Assembly (NCBI GenBank): GCA_021780095.1
Contig: JAJXZK010000457.1
Coordinates: forward strand, 1-51,479
From: Acidobacteriota bacterium
GTDB taxonomy: Bacteria; Acidobacteriota; Terriglobia; Terriglobales; Acidobacteriaceae
Reading direction: 5' to 3'
DNA length: 51,479 nt
Both the position numbers and the translations under genes were made by a program. The first letter of the stretch is position 1. The number at the start of each line of letters is the position of its first letter. Shown here one piece after another: positions 9,454-18,167 of this stretch. Below the pieces are notes generated by a model. The model saw nothing but the letters and a program-made list of their open reading frames with translations. It ran no database searches and was not told the origin of the DNA.

Positions 9454-10383
9454 CTACTTAAAAAGATTCTTGGCGATGAACAGAACATTGGCCGGACGTT
9501 CCGCCAGGCGACGCATGAAGTACGGATACCATTCCGTGCCGAATGGGACGTATACTCGCATGCCGTAGCCTTCCTTCGCCAGGGAAGTTTGCAGATCGCG
9601 ACGCACTCCATAGAGCATCTGAAATTCGAAGCTGCGTTTGTCGATCCCTTCCTGTTCCACAAACTTCCTGATCTCGCGGATAATCACTTCATCGTGCGTG
9701 GCCAGTCCGTGAAACACCCCGCTGTTCAGCAAAATCTTTGTCAATTTCAGATAGTTGGCATCCACATCGGCCTTGTCGGGAAACGCCAGCGTCGGCGGTT
9801 CCTTATATGCGCCTTTGCATAGCCGGATGCGAATGCGATCGGCCAGCAGCAGGTTGACGTCTTCTTCGCATCGGTACAGATATGATTGCAGCACCGTGCC
9901 GATGCGACCCGCATGGCTGGGCATGGCGTGGATTTCGCGGGTCATGTCGATGGTGGCCTGCGTCAGATCGCTGCCTTCCATGTCGACACGCAGAAAGTTG
10001 TCGGTCGCGGCGGCATGATCGACCAGCTCGCTGGTAATCTGACGCGCAATGGCGGGGCTGATGTTCATACCCATCTGCGTCAACTTTGCGCTGACATTCG
10101 CCTGCAACCCGCGCTGCTGAATCGCGTCCAGTAGTTGGTGATAGATTGCGGCGGCGCGGCGCGCCTCCTCTTCGGTGGAAACATTTTCTCCCAGGCTGTC
10201 GAGCGAGACCGGAATGCCTTCTCGGTTCAGTGTCTCGGCGACCCGCAATGCGTCAGACACATGCATGCCAGCGATAAATCGCCCAGACATTTTCTGGCCC
10301 ATGCGGGATTGCTCCGCAAACGAGCGCAAGGGTTTGTTCTGTGACAACGCAATCAACGTAGAGCGTAAGGGGTTCATCCTCAT
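9454..10383 (-). CDS. Proline dehydrogenase (monofunctional)
   Basis: An FAD-dependent proline dehydrogenase that oxidises proline to 1-pyrroline-5-carboxylate, passing electrons to the quinone pool. At 309 aa it is the length of monofunctional bacterial enzymes rather than the long PutA fusion. Barrel marks are ANVSAKLTQMGM, LRVDMEGSDLTQATID, GTVLQSYLYR, RIRLCKGAYKEPPTLAF, LATHD, and the C-terminal FEFQMLYGVRRDLQ and YVPFGTEWYPYFMRRLAERP, the last carrying the carboxylate-binding Arg residues. The ATG at 10383 has GAGGCG about 8 nt before it; the ATG at 10377 is an alternative. No pyrroline-5-carboxylate dehydrogenase gene is in the window. Confidence 0.93.
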   Translation of the reverse strand: MRMNPLRSTLIALSQNKPLRSFAEQSRMGQKMSGRFIAGMHVSDALRVAETLNREGIPVSLDSLGENVSTEEEARRAAAIYHQLLDAIQQRGLQANVSAKLTQMGMNISPAIARQITSELVDHAAATDNFLRVDMEGSDLTQATIDMTREIHAMPSHAGRIGTVLQSYLYRCEEDVNLLLADRIRIRLCKGAYKEPPTLAFPDKADVDANYLKLTKILLNSGVFHGLATHDEVIIREIRKFVEQEGIDKRSFEFQMLYGVRRDLQTSLAKEGYGMRVYVPFGTEWYPYFMRRLAERPANVLFIAKNLFK

Positions 10384-10489
10384 AGGAAAGGCGCCTCGAC
10401 CAAACCTTCCATTGTGTCATAACCTCAAACAACGCGAAGTGACGGCTCGCTTAAATCTCTTGCAAACTTAGAAAATCGAGGGAATTTCA

Positions 10490-11026
10490 ATGAAATGGAT
10501 GTGCATTTTCTCTGTCTGCCTTGTTCTGGCTCCGCTCGCCGTCGCGCAAAACGCACTCCCCCTTACACAGGCCGAATCGGCTTGCGGCTCATTCGATGTG
10601 AAATTTGATGTGAAGACGGACGACAAGGAACATCCGTTAGCGCCTGCGGAAGCTGGTAAAGCACATATCTACGTCATCGAAGACTGGGATTGGCGAGATC
10701 GAGGAAGGATCAACAGACCCACCGTTCGCGTGGGGATGGATGGAAAGTGGATGGGCGCGGACCAGGGTGATTCCTACGTGTTTTTTGCTGCCGACCCTGG
10801 ACAGCGCCACCTCTGCGTTAGCTGGCAGGAGGGGATGGGAAGCTCCAACAACTTGATCGCAGTGTACGGACTCGAGGCGGAGCCGGATCAAACGTACTAT
10901 TTGCGCGCAAACATCGCTCGAGGAGAAAGCGTCTTACATGCGCTGACTCTTGAGCCGCTGAATATCGATGAAGCGCAACTATTGCTGGCCAGATATCCGC
11001 ACGCAAGTTCAACGGTCAAAAGGTAG
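10490..11026 (+). CDS. Secreted protein of unknown function (DUF2846-like)
   Basis: A 178-residue exported protein. It starts with a clear signal peptide (MKWMCIFSVCLVLAPLAVAQ, likely cut after AVAQ). The mature part has two Cys (one early in ESACGSF and one in RHLCVSW) and the pattern GKAHIYVIED, then VRVGMDGKWMGA, YVFFAADPGQRHLCV and YYLRANIARGE. This resembles the beta-sandwich DUF2846 family of lipoproteins and exported proteins. Start ATG at 10490 follows gagggaatttca. It diverges from the proline dehydrogenase gene and converges on the citrate synthase gene. Function is not known. Confidence 0.7.
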   Translation: MKWMCIFSVCLVLAPLAVAQNALPLTQAESACGSFDVKFDVKTDDKEHPLAPAEAGKAHIYVIEDWDWRDRGRINRPTVRVGMDGKWMGADQGDSYVFFAADPGQRHLCVSWQEGMGSSNNLIAVYGLEAEPDQTYYLRANIARGESVLHALTLEPLNIDEAQLLLARYPHASSTVKR

Positions 11027-11041
11027 CGCCGCCGGCAACAG

Positions 11042-12175
11042 TTAGCGATTCTCGATGGCTACGTACTTATTCGGATAAGCTGGCCCGGTATATTCGGCGC
11101 GGGGACGAATCAGTCGATTGTCCTCAAACTGCTCGATCACATGCGCCGACCATCCTGCGATGCGGCTGATGGCAAAGATCGGCGTGAACAAATCGACATC
11201 AATACCCAGCGTCGTGTAGGTCGAGGCGGAATAAAAATCCACGTTGGCATTCAACTTCTTTTCTTCTTTCACAAACAGTTCAATCTTGCGCGACATGTCG
11301 AACCATTTCGGATTGCCGTCGGCACGCCCCAGGTCCTGCGACATGCGGCGGAGGTGCGTCGCTCGTGGATCCTCGGTGCGATACACACGGTGTCCAAAGC
11401 CGGGAACTTTCTTTTTATCGGCCAGCATCTGCCGCACATATTCCACTGGGTCCGCGCCCGCCTGGTCAATGGCAAACAGGATACGCATCACGGCTTCATT
11501 CGCGCCACCGTGCAGCGATCCCTTCAGCGCTCCAATCGCTCCGGTGATCGCCGAATGCATATCGGATAACGTCGCGACAATGACGCGAGCAGCAAAAGTC
11601 GACGCATTAAATTCATGATCGGCATGCAAAATCAGGGCAACGTCCAACGCGCGTTCCGCCGTCGGCGACGGCTTTTCCCCATTCAACATCCACAAAAAAT
11701 TACCCGAATGGCTGAGCGACGGATCGGGTGCGACGATCGACTTGCTTTTGCGCACGCGATCGAAAACCGCCACAATCATGGGGATCTGAGCAGTCAAGCG
11801 GAAGGCTTTGCGTACATTCTCTTCGTGGGACAGGCCCTCCTGGTCCGGGTCGTACATGCTCAACGCGGAAACCGCGGTGCGAAGCGCCGCCATCGGCAAT
11901 GCATCCTTCGGCAATTCTTGCAGCAGCCGGACTACTTCCGGCGGTAGCACACGCTCGGCGGTCAGTTGTCGATTGAAGTCCGCAAGTTCCGGCGTCGTAG
12001 GGAGACGGCCAAACCACAACAGATAAGCTGTTTCGGGGAAGGTCGACTTCTCCGCCAATTCATGGATGTCGATGCCGCGGTAGGCCAAAAGTCCCGCGTC
12101 TCCGTTAATCAAACAAATGCCCGAGTCGGAAGCGACAATGTCTTCCAACCCCCGTGCCGCGGCAGTCATAGCCAT
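11042..12175 (-). CDS. gltA: Citrate synthase (short, 377-aa type)
   Basis: Condenses oxaloacetate and acetyl-CoA to citrate at the TCA cycle entry. Length fits the short (archaeal/Gram-positive-type) citrate or 2-methylcitrate synthases. Catalytic residues are all present: His222 in SLHGGANE, His262 in PGFGHRVYR and Asp313 in NVDFYSAS; the substrate His of LHADHEFNAS is at 187. The start is an ATG at 12175, with a second ATG two codons on. From sequence alone I cannot exclude 2-methylcitrate synthase, but no propionate-degradation genes are nearby, so citrate synthase is the better call. Confidence 0.92.
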   Translation of the reverse strand: MAMTAAARGLEDIVASDSGICLINGDAGLLAYRGIDIHELAEKSTFPETAYLLWFGRLPTTPELADFNRQLTAERVLPPEVVRLLQELPKDALPMAALRTAVSALSMYDPDQEGLSHEENVRKAFRLTAQIPMIVAVFDRVRKSKSIVAPDPSLSHSGNFLWMLNGEKPSPTAERALDVALILHADHEFNASTFAARVIVATLSDMHSAITGAIGALKGSLHGGANEAVMRILFAIDQAGADPVEYVRQMLADKKKVPGFGHRVYRTEDPRATHLRRMSQDLGRADGNPKWFDMSRKIELFVKEEKKLNANVDFYSASTYTTLGIDVDLFTPIFAISRIAGWSAHVIEQFEDNRLIRPRAEYTGPAYPNKYVAIENR

Positions 12176-12506
12176 GTTCGTGTTCTCCAGACAAGTTTTT
12201 CTGTGTGCAGAATCCGGTGCCAGTCCGCCCTACACTACTGTCTCGATACTACAATGCAAGCCTGAGGTTCGTCATTCCAGGCAGTGTCGGACGCACCCCT
12301 CGCAGGTTATTGCTGACTTTTCCTTCCGGGACTCGCATGGAATCGCCGCAACTGTGGCCGCGGCTCGTCCGTTCACCCTACCTTCCAGATTTGTGTGACC
12401 CTTGCTTTTATGAAAGCCTAGGAAGTGCCATTTGGCCGCACTCGAAGTGTCGTGAATCACTTGCCCTACTGCACACGCATCGTTGGATGCGAGGAGTTCT
12501 TTCGAA
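12176..12506. other. Divergent intergenic region, citrate synthase / coiled-coil gene
   Basis: A 331 bp gap between divergent genes, expected to hold both promoters. I see the GAGGAG ribosome site at about 12490-12496 for the plus-strand gene. There are no strong promoter pairs, hairpins or conserved small ORFs that I would defend. Confidence 0.4.
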
Positions 12507-13340
12507 ATGCTCGAAGACGAAGACCTTTATGGGGAGCAGAGAAATTCCCCCGGCCTGCTGATTTTGATTGCGGGCCTCTCCTTCCTCTTGGCAGTCGGCG
12601 CGCTTGCGTGGAGTTATTTTTTGCAGAGCCAGCTTGAAACAACGGAGGCAAAATTGACCCAGGTCCAGGAGCACATCGACCATCTGTCGGCGCAACAAGC
12701 GGAAATATGGCGTCAGATGCGGGCGACAAACGACGAGTTTGGAGCCAAGCTTGGCATTACGCAGCAGCAGATTGAACTGCGGGCGCAAAACATCCTCCAC
12801 CAGCAAGAAGTGGCGGACGCGCGCATGGCCAGGCGGCAGGCAGCCACCCAGAAAAAAGTGACGGATGTCTCCCATGCCGTCTCCAACGTGCAATCGGATG
12901 TCGGCGGCGTCAAGAAAGATGTTGTCAGCACGCAGAGGGAGCTAGCCAGCACCGAACAGCAACTTCATGCTGTCGTCGGCGATTTAGGAGTGCAGAGCGG
13001 CCTCATCGCCACCAATTCCGAGCAGCTGAATTACCTGAAGCATTTGGGAGATCGCGAATACTTCCAATTCACCTTGCACAAGGGGCAGTCCCCGTCTTCA
13101 ATTTCCATCGTGAAATTGCAGTTGAAAAAAGCCGACGTCAAGCATTCGCGCTACACGCTGGACATTTTTTCCGACGATAAGAAGATCGAGAAGAAGAATC
13201 GCGATGTTGACGAGCCGCTGCAGTTCTACACCGGAAAAACTCCGATGTTGTTTGAAGTGGTGATCAACCAAATTGGCAAGAATGAAGTTTCCGGCTATTT
13301 GTCAGCGCCCAAAAATGCGCCCAAGCCCTTTGCCCCGTAA
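12507..13340 (+). CDS. Membrane-anchored coiled-coil protein, unknown function
   Basis: A 277-residue protein. I choose the ATG at 12507 because GAGGAG lies about 10 nt upstream; an in-frame TTG at 12483 lacks one. A short acidic N-terminus precedes one membrane helix (LLILIAGLSFLLAVGALAWSYF). Then comes a coiled coil of about 120 residues, rich in Gln, Ala, Glu and Val, with repeats such as VSNVQSDVGGVKKDVVSTQREL. A C-terminal globular beta-rich part follows (REYFQFTLHKGQSP ... PLQFYTGKTPMLFEVVINQIG), which may be a small ligand- or protein-binding domain. I do not recognise the family. It probably sits in the inner membrane with the coil in the periplasm. Confidence 0.75.
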   Translation: MLEDEDLYGEQRNSPGLLILIAGLSFLLAVGALAWSYFLQSQLETTEAKLTQVQEHIDHLSAQQAEIWRQMRATNDEFGAKLGITQQQIELRAQNILHQQEVADARMARRQAATQKKVTDVSHAVSNVQSDVGGVKKDVVSTQRELASTEQQLHAVVGDLGVQSGLIATNSEQLNYLKHLGDREYFQFTLHKGQSPSSISIVKLQLKKADVKHSRYTLDIFSDDKKIEKKNRDVDEPLQFYTGKTPMLFEVVINQIGKNEVSGYLSAPKNAPKPFAP

Positions 13341-13407
13341 CTTGGAGTCAGACTCGAACACACGACTTCGCATTTCTTTCCGTTTCTTCCCGTCGGATTC
13401 GTTCGAC

Positions 13408-14067
13408 TTACTGTAGCGGCAGCGCCACCGATTGTCCGTGCTGGAAGCTGATGATGACCTGTCCGCTCTTACGCTGCGTCCATTTCGCCTTCGTCCAGGG
13501 ATAGGCGAACACCATCAGCCCTTCCGCTGAACCTCTGGGCGGAATGACGGTATGACGCGTCATTGGCGCCATGCTCATGGAGGTCAATTGCGGAAAGCGC
13601 TGCATGAAGCGGTCAATGTCCTCCGGTAAAGCTGCGGAGCTTTGGTCTCCCGTGGACTGCCCCGGCATCTTCACATCGGAAACCAGGTCGAAGATTGTGA
13701 GCGGTTCTTTGCTGATATTCGTGACCCGTGCCTGCACCAGCACCACGGTCTCATCCTGCTCCGGCAACGTCCCGGGCATTCCCGGCCCTTGCGGCGACTC
13801 GCCCGAGTCCACTTGTACCTGATACACATACTGGCGCAACAGCGTGGCGGAGGCATCCGGCTTTGTCCGGCCGTAATGTGCAAACAAGGCCCACGCAATA
13901 CCTAAGCCTACAACGACGATGATCGCGGGAACGGCGAGCGGACGCCAGGGTTCAGTCGGCTCAATCTCATCCATTTCCAGCGCACCCACATTCGGCGTCT
14001 GCGCGGTGGGGGGTAGGGACGACCCTTCTTGCGGCGTCTCTCGAGCTGAAGATTCTGGCGTAATCAT
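13408..14067 (-). CDS. Single-pass membrane protein, unknown function
   Basis: A 219-residue protein. Residues 1-42 are acidic and proline-rich, then a membrane helix (AVPAIIVVVGLGIAWALFAHY), then a probable periplasmic beta-sandwich part. That part reads like a DUF4352/FxLYD-type accessory domain: ETVVLVQARVTNISKEPLTIFDLVSDV, later MTRHTVIPPRGSAEGLMVF and the C-terminal KSGQVIISFQHGQSVALPLQ. No catalytic motif is visible. Its start lies 47 bp downstream of the polX stop on the same strand, so it could be read through from polX. Confidence 0.7.
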   Translation of the reverse strand: MITPESSARETPQEGSSLPPTAQTPNVGALEMDEIEPTEPWRPLAVPAIIVVVGLGIAWALFAHYGRTKPDASATLLRQYVYQVQVDSGESPQGPGMPGTLPEQDETVVLVQARVTNISKEPLTIFDLVSDVKMPGQSTGDQSSAALPEDIDRFMQRFPQLTSMSMAPMTRHTVIPPRGSAEGLMVFAYPWTKAKWTQRKSGQVIISFQHGQSVALPLQ

Positions 14068-14114
14068 AGTTGCAAGCAGTTTACTCGGATTCCGCGGAAA
14101 TCAGCAGACAAAGT

Positions 14115-15860
14115 TTAGAGAATTCTGGGACGAAATTGCCTGAGCACCTCCTCCGCCGACCGTGTATTTAGAACGTCTTCTGCCCGCAGGCCGGCCCGGC
14201 GGAGCTGGCGAATGCCATAGCGCATCTTTTCCAGATGGGAGGTGCGGTGCGAATCCGTATTCACGACAATCTTGCATCCCAGTTCCCGCGCGCGACGCAG
14301 ATTGCGATCGTTCAGATCCAGCCGGTCCGGGTAGGCATTGTGTTCAACGGCCACGCCCAATTCGGCGCAGCGTTTCAAAATGGCGTCCAGGTCGAGAGCG
14401 TATGCCTCGCGGCGCAGCAATAAACGTCCGGTCGGATGCCCCAGGATGCGGACAAACGGATTCTCGATGGCGTGCAAGATTCGTTCCGTCATCTGTGCGG
14501 ACGGCTGGCTAAAATGTGAATGCACGCTGGCGATAACAACATCCATCTGGGCCAGAACATCCTCCGATAGATCGAGGGTTCCGTCCGCGAGAATATCGAC
14601 TTCAATGCCGGGGAATACTCGCATCCGCCCCTCCATCTCGCGATCGACAGCGCGAATGCGTTCGACATGCTGCAGCGCGCGCGCATCATCCAGGCCATTT
14701 GTCATGGCAAGATTCTTCGAGTGATCCGTAATCGCGATATATTCATAGCCGCGAGCCAGCGCTGCGTCGGCCATTTCGCGAATTGTGTTTTTCCCGTCCG
14801 TCTCACTCGTGTGCATATGCAGATCGCCACGAATGTCAGACTGCTCGATCAGCTTCGGAAGCCTGTGTTCCGCTGCCGCGTCGATTTCTCCGAGATCCTC
14901 GCGCAATTCGGGAGGAATCCAATCGAGGCCGAGTGCGGCATAGATCTCTTCCTCGGTCCGACTAGGCAGCGCGGCGCCATCGTCCAATCGCGCCAATGCG
15001 TATTCATTCAGCGTGTAGCCCATCTTCAACGCCCGCTGTCGCACCGCCACATTGTGCAGCTTGGAGCCGGTAAAGTATTGCAGCGCGGCGCCGTAACTGG
15101 GTTCCGGCAGCATGCGCACATCCACCTGCAAACCTTGCCGCAGCCGAAAACTCACTTTGTTCTGTCCCTTGCCAAGAATGTCGGCGATGGGCGGATAAGC
15201 AGCAACGTATTCCACGACCGCCGCGACCTGGTCTTCTTCGCAGGCGGGGCCAGTGATAAGAAAGTCCAGATCGCCCACCGTTTCGCGGCCACGGCGCAAC
15301 GATCCCGCCGGCGTCACGCGGTCGATGCCCGGACAATTGCGGAGATACTCCGTCAACTTTTCCGCTGCCAGTTCGGCTTCATCCAGGTGGAACCGTCCAA
15401 TGTTCTTGCGATATTCAGCGATACCTTGCAGCAGCTTCGCCACCTGCTTGGGTCCACACCTCGGCAGGTTATCCAGGCGGCCCTCTTTGCACGCGGCCTC
15501 CAGTTCGTCGACACTTGAGATTTGCGCGGCATCCCAAAACAGCGCGACCGTCCTGGGCCCCATCCCGGGGAGTCGCAACAACTCCAGCATCGACGGCTTG
15601 TATTGGGCAAGCAATTGCTGGTGCACACCAAGGTTGCCTGTCTGCTCCAGTTCAACAATGTTCGCTGCCATCCCTTTGCCGATGCCGGGAATTTCCAGCA
15701 ATCGCTTCGGTTCGGATGCCAGCGCACCCAGAGCAATCGTGCTCTGCTCCGCCACCTCCGCGGCGCGCCGATACGAGCGAATGCGAAACGAGTCGGCCGC
15801 GCTGACTTCCAGCAGGTCGGCGGTCTCCGACAATATTTGCGCAATCTGGCGATTTTCCAT
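14115..15860 (-). CDS. polX: Family X DNA polymerase with PHP exonuclease domain (PolX)
   Basis: A DNA repair polymerase with a C-terminal PHP-type 3'-5' exonuclease/AP-endonuclease domain. I start at the ATG at 15860 (581 aa); the frame is open 20 codons further but without family similarity. Order: the 8-kDa domain and helix-hairpin-helix motifs (EIPGIGKGMAANIVELE, RLPGMGPRTVALFW), the polymerase active site GSLRRGRETVGDLDFLIT with Asp197 and Asp199 and the third Asp near 247 (LQVDVRM). The PHP domain follows, with DLHMHTSETDG, ITDHSKNLAM, PGIEVDIL, SVHSHFSQ, ILGHPTGR, VEHNAYPDRLDL and NTDSHR, so all metal-ligand blocks are present. It likely works in base excision or gap repair. Confidence 0.95.
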   Translation of the reverse strand: MENRQIAQILSETADLLEVSAADSFRIRSYRRAAEVAEQSTIALGALASEPKRLLEIPGIGKGMAANIVELEQTGNLGVHQQLLAQYKPSMLELLRLPGMGPRTVALFWDAAQISSVDELEAACKEGRLDNLPRCGPKQVAKLLQGIAEYRKNIGRFHLDEAELAAEKLTEYLRNCPGIDRVTPAGSLRRGRETVGDLDFLITGPACEEDQVAAVVEYVAAYPPIADILGKGQNKVSFRLRQGLQVDVRMLPEPSYGAALQYFTGSKLHNVAVRQRALKMGYTLNEYALARLDDGAALPSRTEEEIYAALGLDWIPPELREDLGEIDAAAEHRLPKLIEQSDIRGDLHMHTSETDGKNTIREMADAALARGYEYIAITDHSKNLAMTNGLDDARALQHVERIRAVDREMEGRMRVFPGIEVDILADGTLDLSEDVLAQMDVVIASVHSHFSQPSAQMTERILHAIENPFVRILGHPTGRLLLRREAYALDLDAILKRCAELGVAVEHNAYPDRLDLNDRNLRRARELGCKIVVNTDSHRTSHLEKMRYGIRQLRRAGLRAEDVLNTRSAEEVLRQFRPRIL

Positions 15861-15917
15861 GGCGACGAACCAGGCCGGAAATTCCGAGCCCTCGGAGGCA
15901 TCATCGCACTCGGCGGA

Positions 15918-15948
15918 CAAAAATGAAAACCCGGCGCAGAGGCCGGGT
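15918..15948 (-). terminator. Rho-independent terminator behind the cold-shock gene
   Basis: On the minus strand a perfect 7-bp stem ACCCGGC/GCCGGGT with a 6-nt loop is followed by TTTTCATTTTT. It lies about 150 nt behind the stop of the cold-shock gene, just before polX begins, so it would insulate the two. Confidence 0.8.
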
Positions 15949-15973
15949 CAGCAAGCACATGAAAAAATGATCT

Positions 15974-15993
15974 TTCTTGGGGCACACCAAGAA
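15974..15993 (-). terminator. Hairpin with trailing U-run, second possible cold-shock terminator
   Basis: On the minus strand TTCTTGG-TGTGCC-CCAAGAA forms a perfect 7-bp stem; a run of six T follows after 6 nt. The stem is weaker than the next one downstream. It may act as a first terminator or as a 3'-UTR structure. Confidence 0.5.
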
Positions 15994-16061
15994 CCACTAT
16001 CTGGATCGTTTCGTATGCGAGATACGCAGACGTGCACACACGAACACGACCTATTGCAAAG

Positions 16062-16078
16062 CTCTTGCAATTCAAGAG
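16062..16078. other. Small hairpin in the cold-shock gene 3' region
   Basis: CTCTTG-CAATT-CAAGAG (16062-16078) forms a perfect 6-bp stem within 40 nt of the stop codon of the cold-shock gene. It is the first of three hairpins in the 3' region and has no U-run. Confidence 0.5.
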
Positions 16079-16098
16079 AACAGCTGTGGAGATGAGCC

Positions 16099-16335
16099 TT
16101 AGCTTCGCACCGTCTCGTGGACCGCGTCTTGCAATCGCATGACCTGATCCGCCTGCGGTCCTTTATCTCCCTGCACGATATCGAACTCGACAGGATCGCC
16201 TTCCTTCAGGCTCTTGTACCCGTCCGTCTGAATTGCTGTGTAATGCACGAACACATCGGGACCATCGTCGCGCCCAATGAATCCGAACCCTTTTGCATTA
16301 TTGAACCACTTTACTTTGCCTTTGTGCTGAGACAC
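16099..16335 (-). CDS. Cold-shock domain protein (CspA family)
   Basis: A single cold-shock (S1/OB-fold) domain protein that binds single-stranded RNA/DNA and melts RNA structure. I start at the GTG at 16335, which yields 78 aa beginning (M)[16 protein letters not shown] is 8 nt upstream on the minus strand. Longer in-frame starts reach back to 16374 but add residues unlike the family. RNP1 is KGFGFIGR and RNP2 is VFVHYTAI; the aromatic WF at the first strand is kept. The region upstream holds TATAAA on the minus strand about 140 nt before the start, so a long cold-shock-type 5' UTR is possible. Three hairpins follow the stop codon. Confidence 0.92.
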   Translation of the reverse strand: MSQHKGKVKWFNNAKGFGFIGRDDGPDVFVHYTAIQTDGYKSLKEGDPVEFDIVQGDKGPQADQVMRLQDAVHETVRS

Positions 16336-16570
16336 GGAACACACACCTCGAATCTGCAGATGGGAAACCATCAAGGGATCCTGCCGATATAGACGTGGGA
16401 GGCGACAAATTGTTATGCAGGGAATTCAAAAATTATGAGTGCGGGAACAGAAGGAATGGCGAAACGCCTCTTTATAAAAGTGCTCTGGTCGGCGATCGGA
16501 GGCCGCTCCTGTGGAAAACCCAAGCGATTCGTTCAACAATCAGGCCCGGTGGCTGCCACAGGGAAACGTC

Positions 16571-17308
16571 TCAGGAAATTCCGGCGGCCCTGCGACGCAC
16601 ATACATCAGAATCGCAATGATGGATTTGGCGTCGATGATTTTCCCGCTGTCGATCCACTCCAGCGCCTGCGATAGCGGAATCTGCTGATGCTGAATATAT
16701 TCATCTTCATCCGGCGCCGACTCTCCGCAACTCAATCCTTCCGCCAGGTACACCTGCATCCACTCACCCAAAAATCCTGGACTTACGTAGAATCGCGCGA
16801 TCTTGCTCCAGCGTTTGGCAAGATATCCGGTCTCCTCCAGCAATTCGCGTTTTGCACCCGGCAGCACCGCTTCTTCCGGCTCCTTGCGTCCTGCAGGAAT
16901 CTCCCACATATACTGTCCGGCGGCGTGTCGATACTGGCGCTCCACGACGATCAGCGGGTCCGCCGGATTGGGCGTGTCGTCCACTGCGAGAATGACGACC
17001 GAACCCGAGTGCCGGATGACATCGCGCCGGGCTGTGTCTCCTTCGGGCTCACGTACATAGTCGGTGTAAACATCGAACAGAGGTCCCTGATACGCCAGCT
17101 TGGAGGAAACCAGCGCAACCTTTCCGACTTTGTTGCCGTTAACCGAGGAGTTCACAGAGGATGATTTCCCCGACTTGGCGCTAAGTGCGGCTTTCTTGCG
17201 GATCGCAAGTTTCTTTTCAGAGATCGGACGTTTATGAGTTTTGCTTTTTTCCTTGCCGCGCTTTGCTTTCTCTGCCATCTTCAACGGTGTTTTCTGCCCA
17301 GATCGCAT
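16571..17308 (-). CDS. NUDIX hydrolase, ADP-ribose pyrophosphatase type, with basic N-terminal tail
   Basis: A NUDIX hydrolase likely acting on ADP-ribose or related nucleoside diphosphates. Start chosen at the ATG at 17308 because AAAGGA lies just before it, giving 245 aa. The first 60 or so residues are very rich in Lys/Arg/Ser (KAKRGKEKSKTHKRPISEKK), unusual for the family, and may bind nucleic acid or be disordered. The catalytic domain shows ERQYRHAAGQYMWEIPAG and the Nudix box beginning GRKEPEEAVLPGAKRELLEE, matching GX5EX7REUXEEXG. The downstream FYVSPGFLGEWMQVYLAEGL is typical of ADP-ribose pyrophosphatases. Confidence 0.9.
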   Translation of the reverse strand: MRSGQKTPLKMAEKAKRGKEKSKTHKRPISEKKLAIRKKAALSAKSGKSSSVNSSVNGNKVGKVALVSSKLAYQGPLFDVYTDYVREPEGDTARRDVIRHSGSVVILAVDDTPNPADPLIVVERQYRHAAGQYMWEIPAGRKEPEEAVLPGAKRELLEETGYLAKRWSKIARFYVSPGFLGEWMQVYLAEGLSCGESAPDEDEYIQHQQIPLSQALEWIDSGKIIDAKSIIAILMYVRRRAAGIS

Positions 17309-17443
17309 CCAATTCCTTTCGAGGGAGTTCGTCTCAATCGGAGTCTCTCTTAACAGTATCGGCGGAACATCCGTTCCACATGAGACCATAAATCAAACTC
17401 GCCTGCGTGCGTCATAAAAATCTGAGGAAATCCGCTACACTAC

Positions 17444-18055
17444 TCAGCCTGCGGCTGTCTTGGCTTTGGAATGATCGATCTCGGCGAACGTCATATTGAC
17501 CGCCGGGTGCCCAGTCGCACGCTTCCAGTCCTGAAACAGCTGGCCATAGCTCGCCTTCAGGTAATTCGTCGGCGAGATGCCAAGCTTCGCTGCCATTCGG
17601 TCGATCCACCCCGAGCTGCCCTCCAACTCCGCGAAGTCTCCGATCGGAGTCACGTCCACGACTACGTGTCCCTCGTTATCGGCCCACTCCGTTCGCAGCT
17701 TCTCATAGACAAAAACGGGCGCAAACCCCAGTCGCTCGAAAATAGCCGCCAGCGGACGACCATCCTCAATCTCGGTTTCCGTTTCCGAGCGCACTTTATG
17801 CGCGCTGTTCGCAGAGCTTTCCACCGGCGCTTTGTGGGTTAGGATCCAGCGATCGCCATATTGACGGACGCGCAGCAATTCCCCCCGCTGCCGCAGTTCG
17901 CCGTCGGCTGTGTCGAACAGCACATTGCGCTCCATCGTTTCCGCGGTCAGCAGATGAAACCCCAGCCCGGGCAGCTGCATGGTGAATCCGGCGCGATCCG
18001 TCAATCGAACTTTAATTTCCGTTTCCATCTTGCCTGTCGTTGTCTCAACGCTCAT
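17444..18055 (-). CDS. CYTH-domain protein (class IV adenylate cyclase / triphosphatase-like)
   Basis: A 203-residue CYTH tunnel-fold protein. The N-terminal ExExK motif is METEIKVRL; further blocks are NVLFDTADGELRQRGELLRVRQYGDRWILTHKAP, the glutamate pair in ETETEIEDG and VVVDVTPIGDFAELEG, all of which line the tunnel and bind triphosphate and metal. Members act as class IV adenylate cyclase (CyaB) or as thiamine/inorganic triphosphatase; the sequence alone does not decide, though the ordering of motifs is closest to CyaB-type proteins. The start ATG is at 18055. It diverges from the Sua5 gene. Confidence 0.85.
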   Translation of the reverse strand: MSVETTTGKMETEIKVRLTDRAGFTMQLPGLGFHLLTAETMERNVLFDTADGELRQRGELLRVRQYGDRWILTHKAPVESSANSAHKVRSETETEIEDGRPLAAIFERLGFAPVFVYEKLRTEWADNEGHVVVDVTPIGDFAELEGSSGWIDRMAAKLGISPTNYLKASYGQLFQDWKRATGHPAVNMTFAEIDHSKAKTAAG

Positions 18056-18167
18056 GCCTATAGTTTCGCAGATGGCGGTGGTCCCAGAAACTCAGAATAA
18101 TCCCGACAGAGAGATTAGGATGAAGGACGGATAGCTTGCGTTTTGCGCGCGATAGGCGCGAACCCAG

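Noticed and set aside
14667..15518. A 283-codon plus-strand frame opposite polX
   Set aside because: It mirrors conserved polX codons and lacks a ribosome site or protein family.
16478..16483. TATAAA as a cold-shock promoter -10 (minus strand)
   Set aside because: No -35-like box lies 16-18 bp upstream, so I mention it only within the gene entry.
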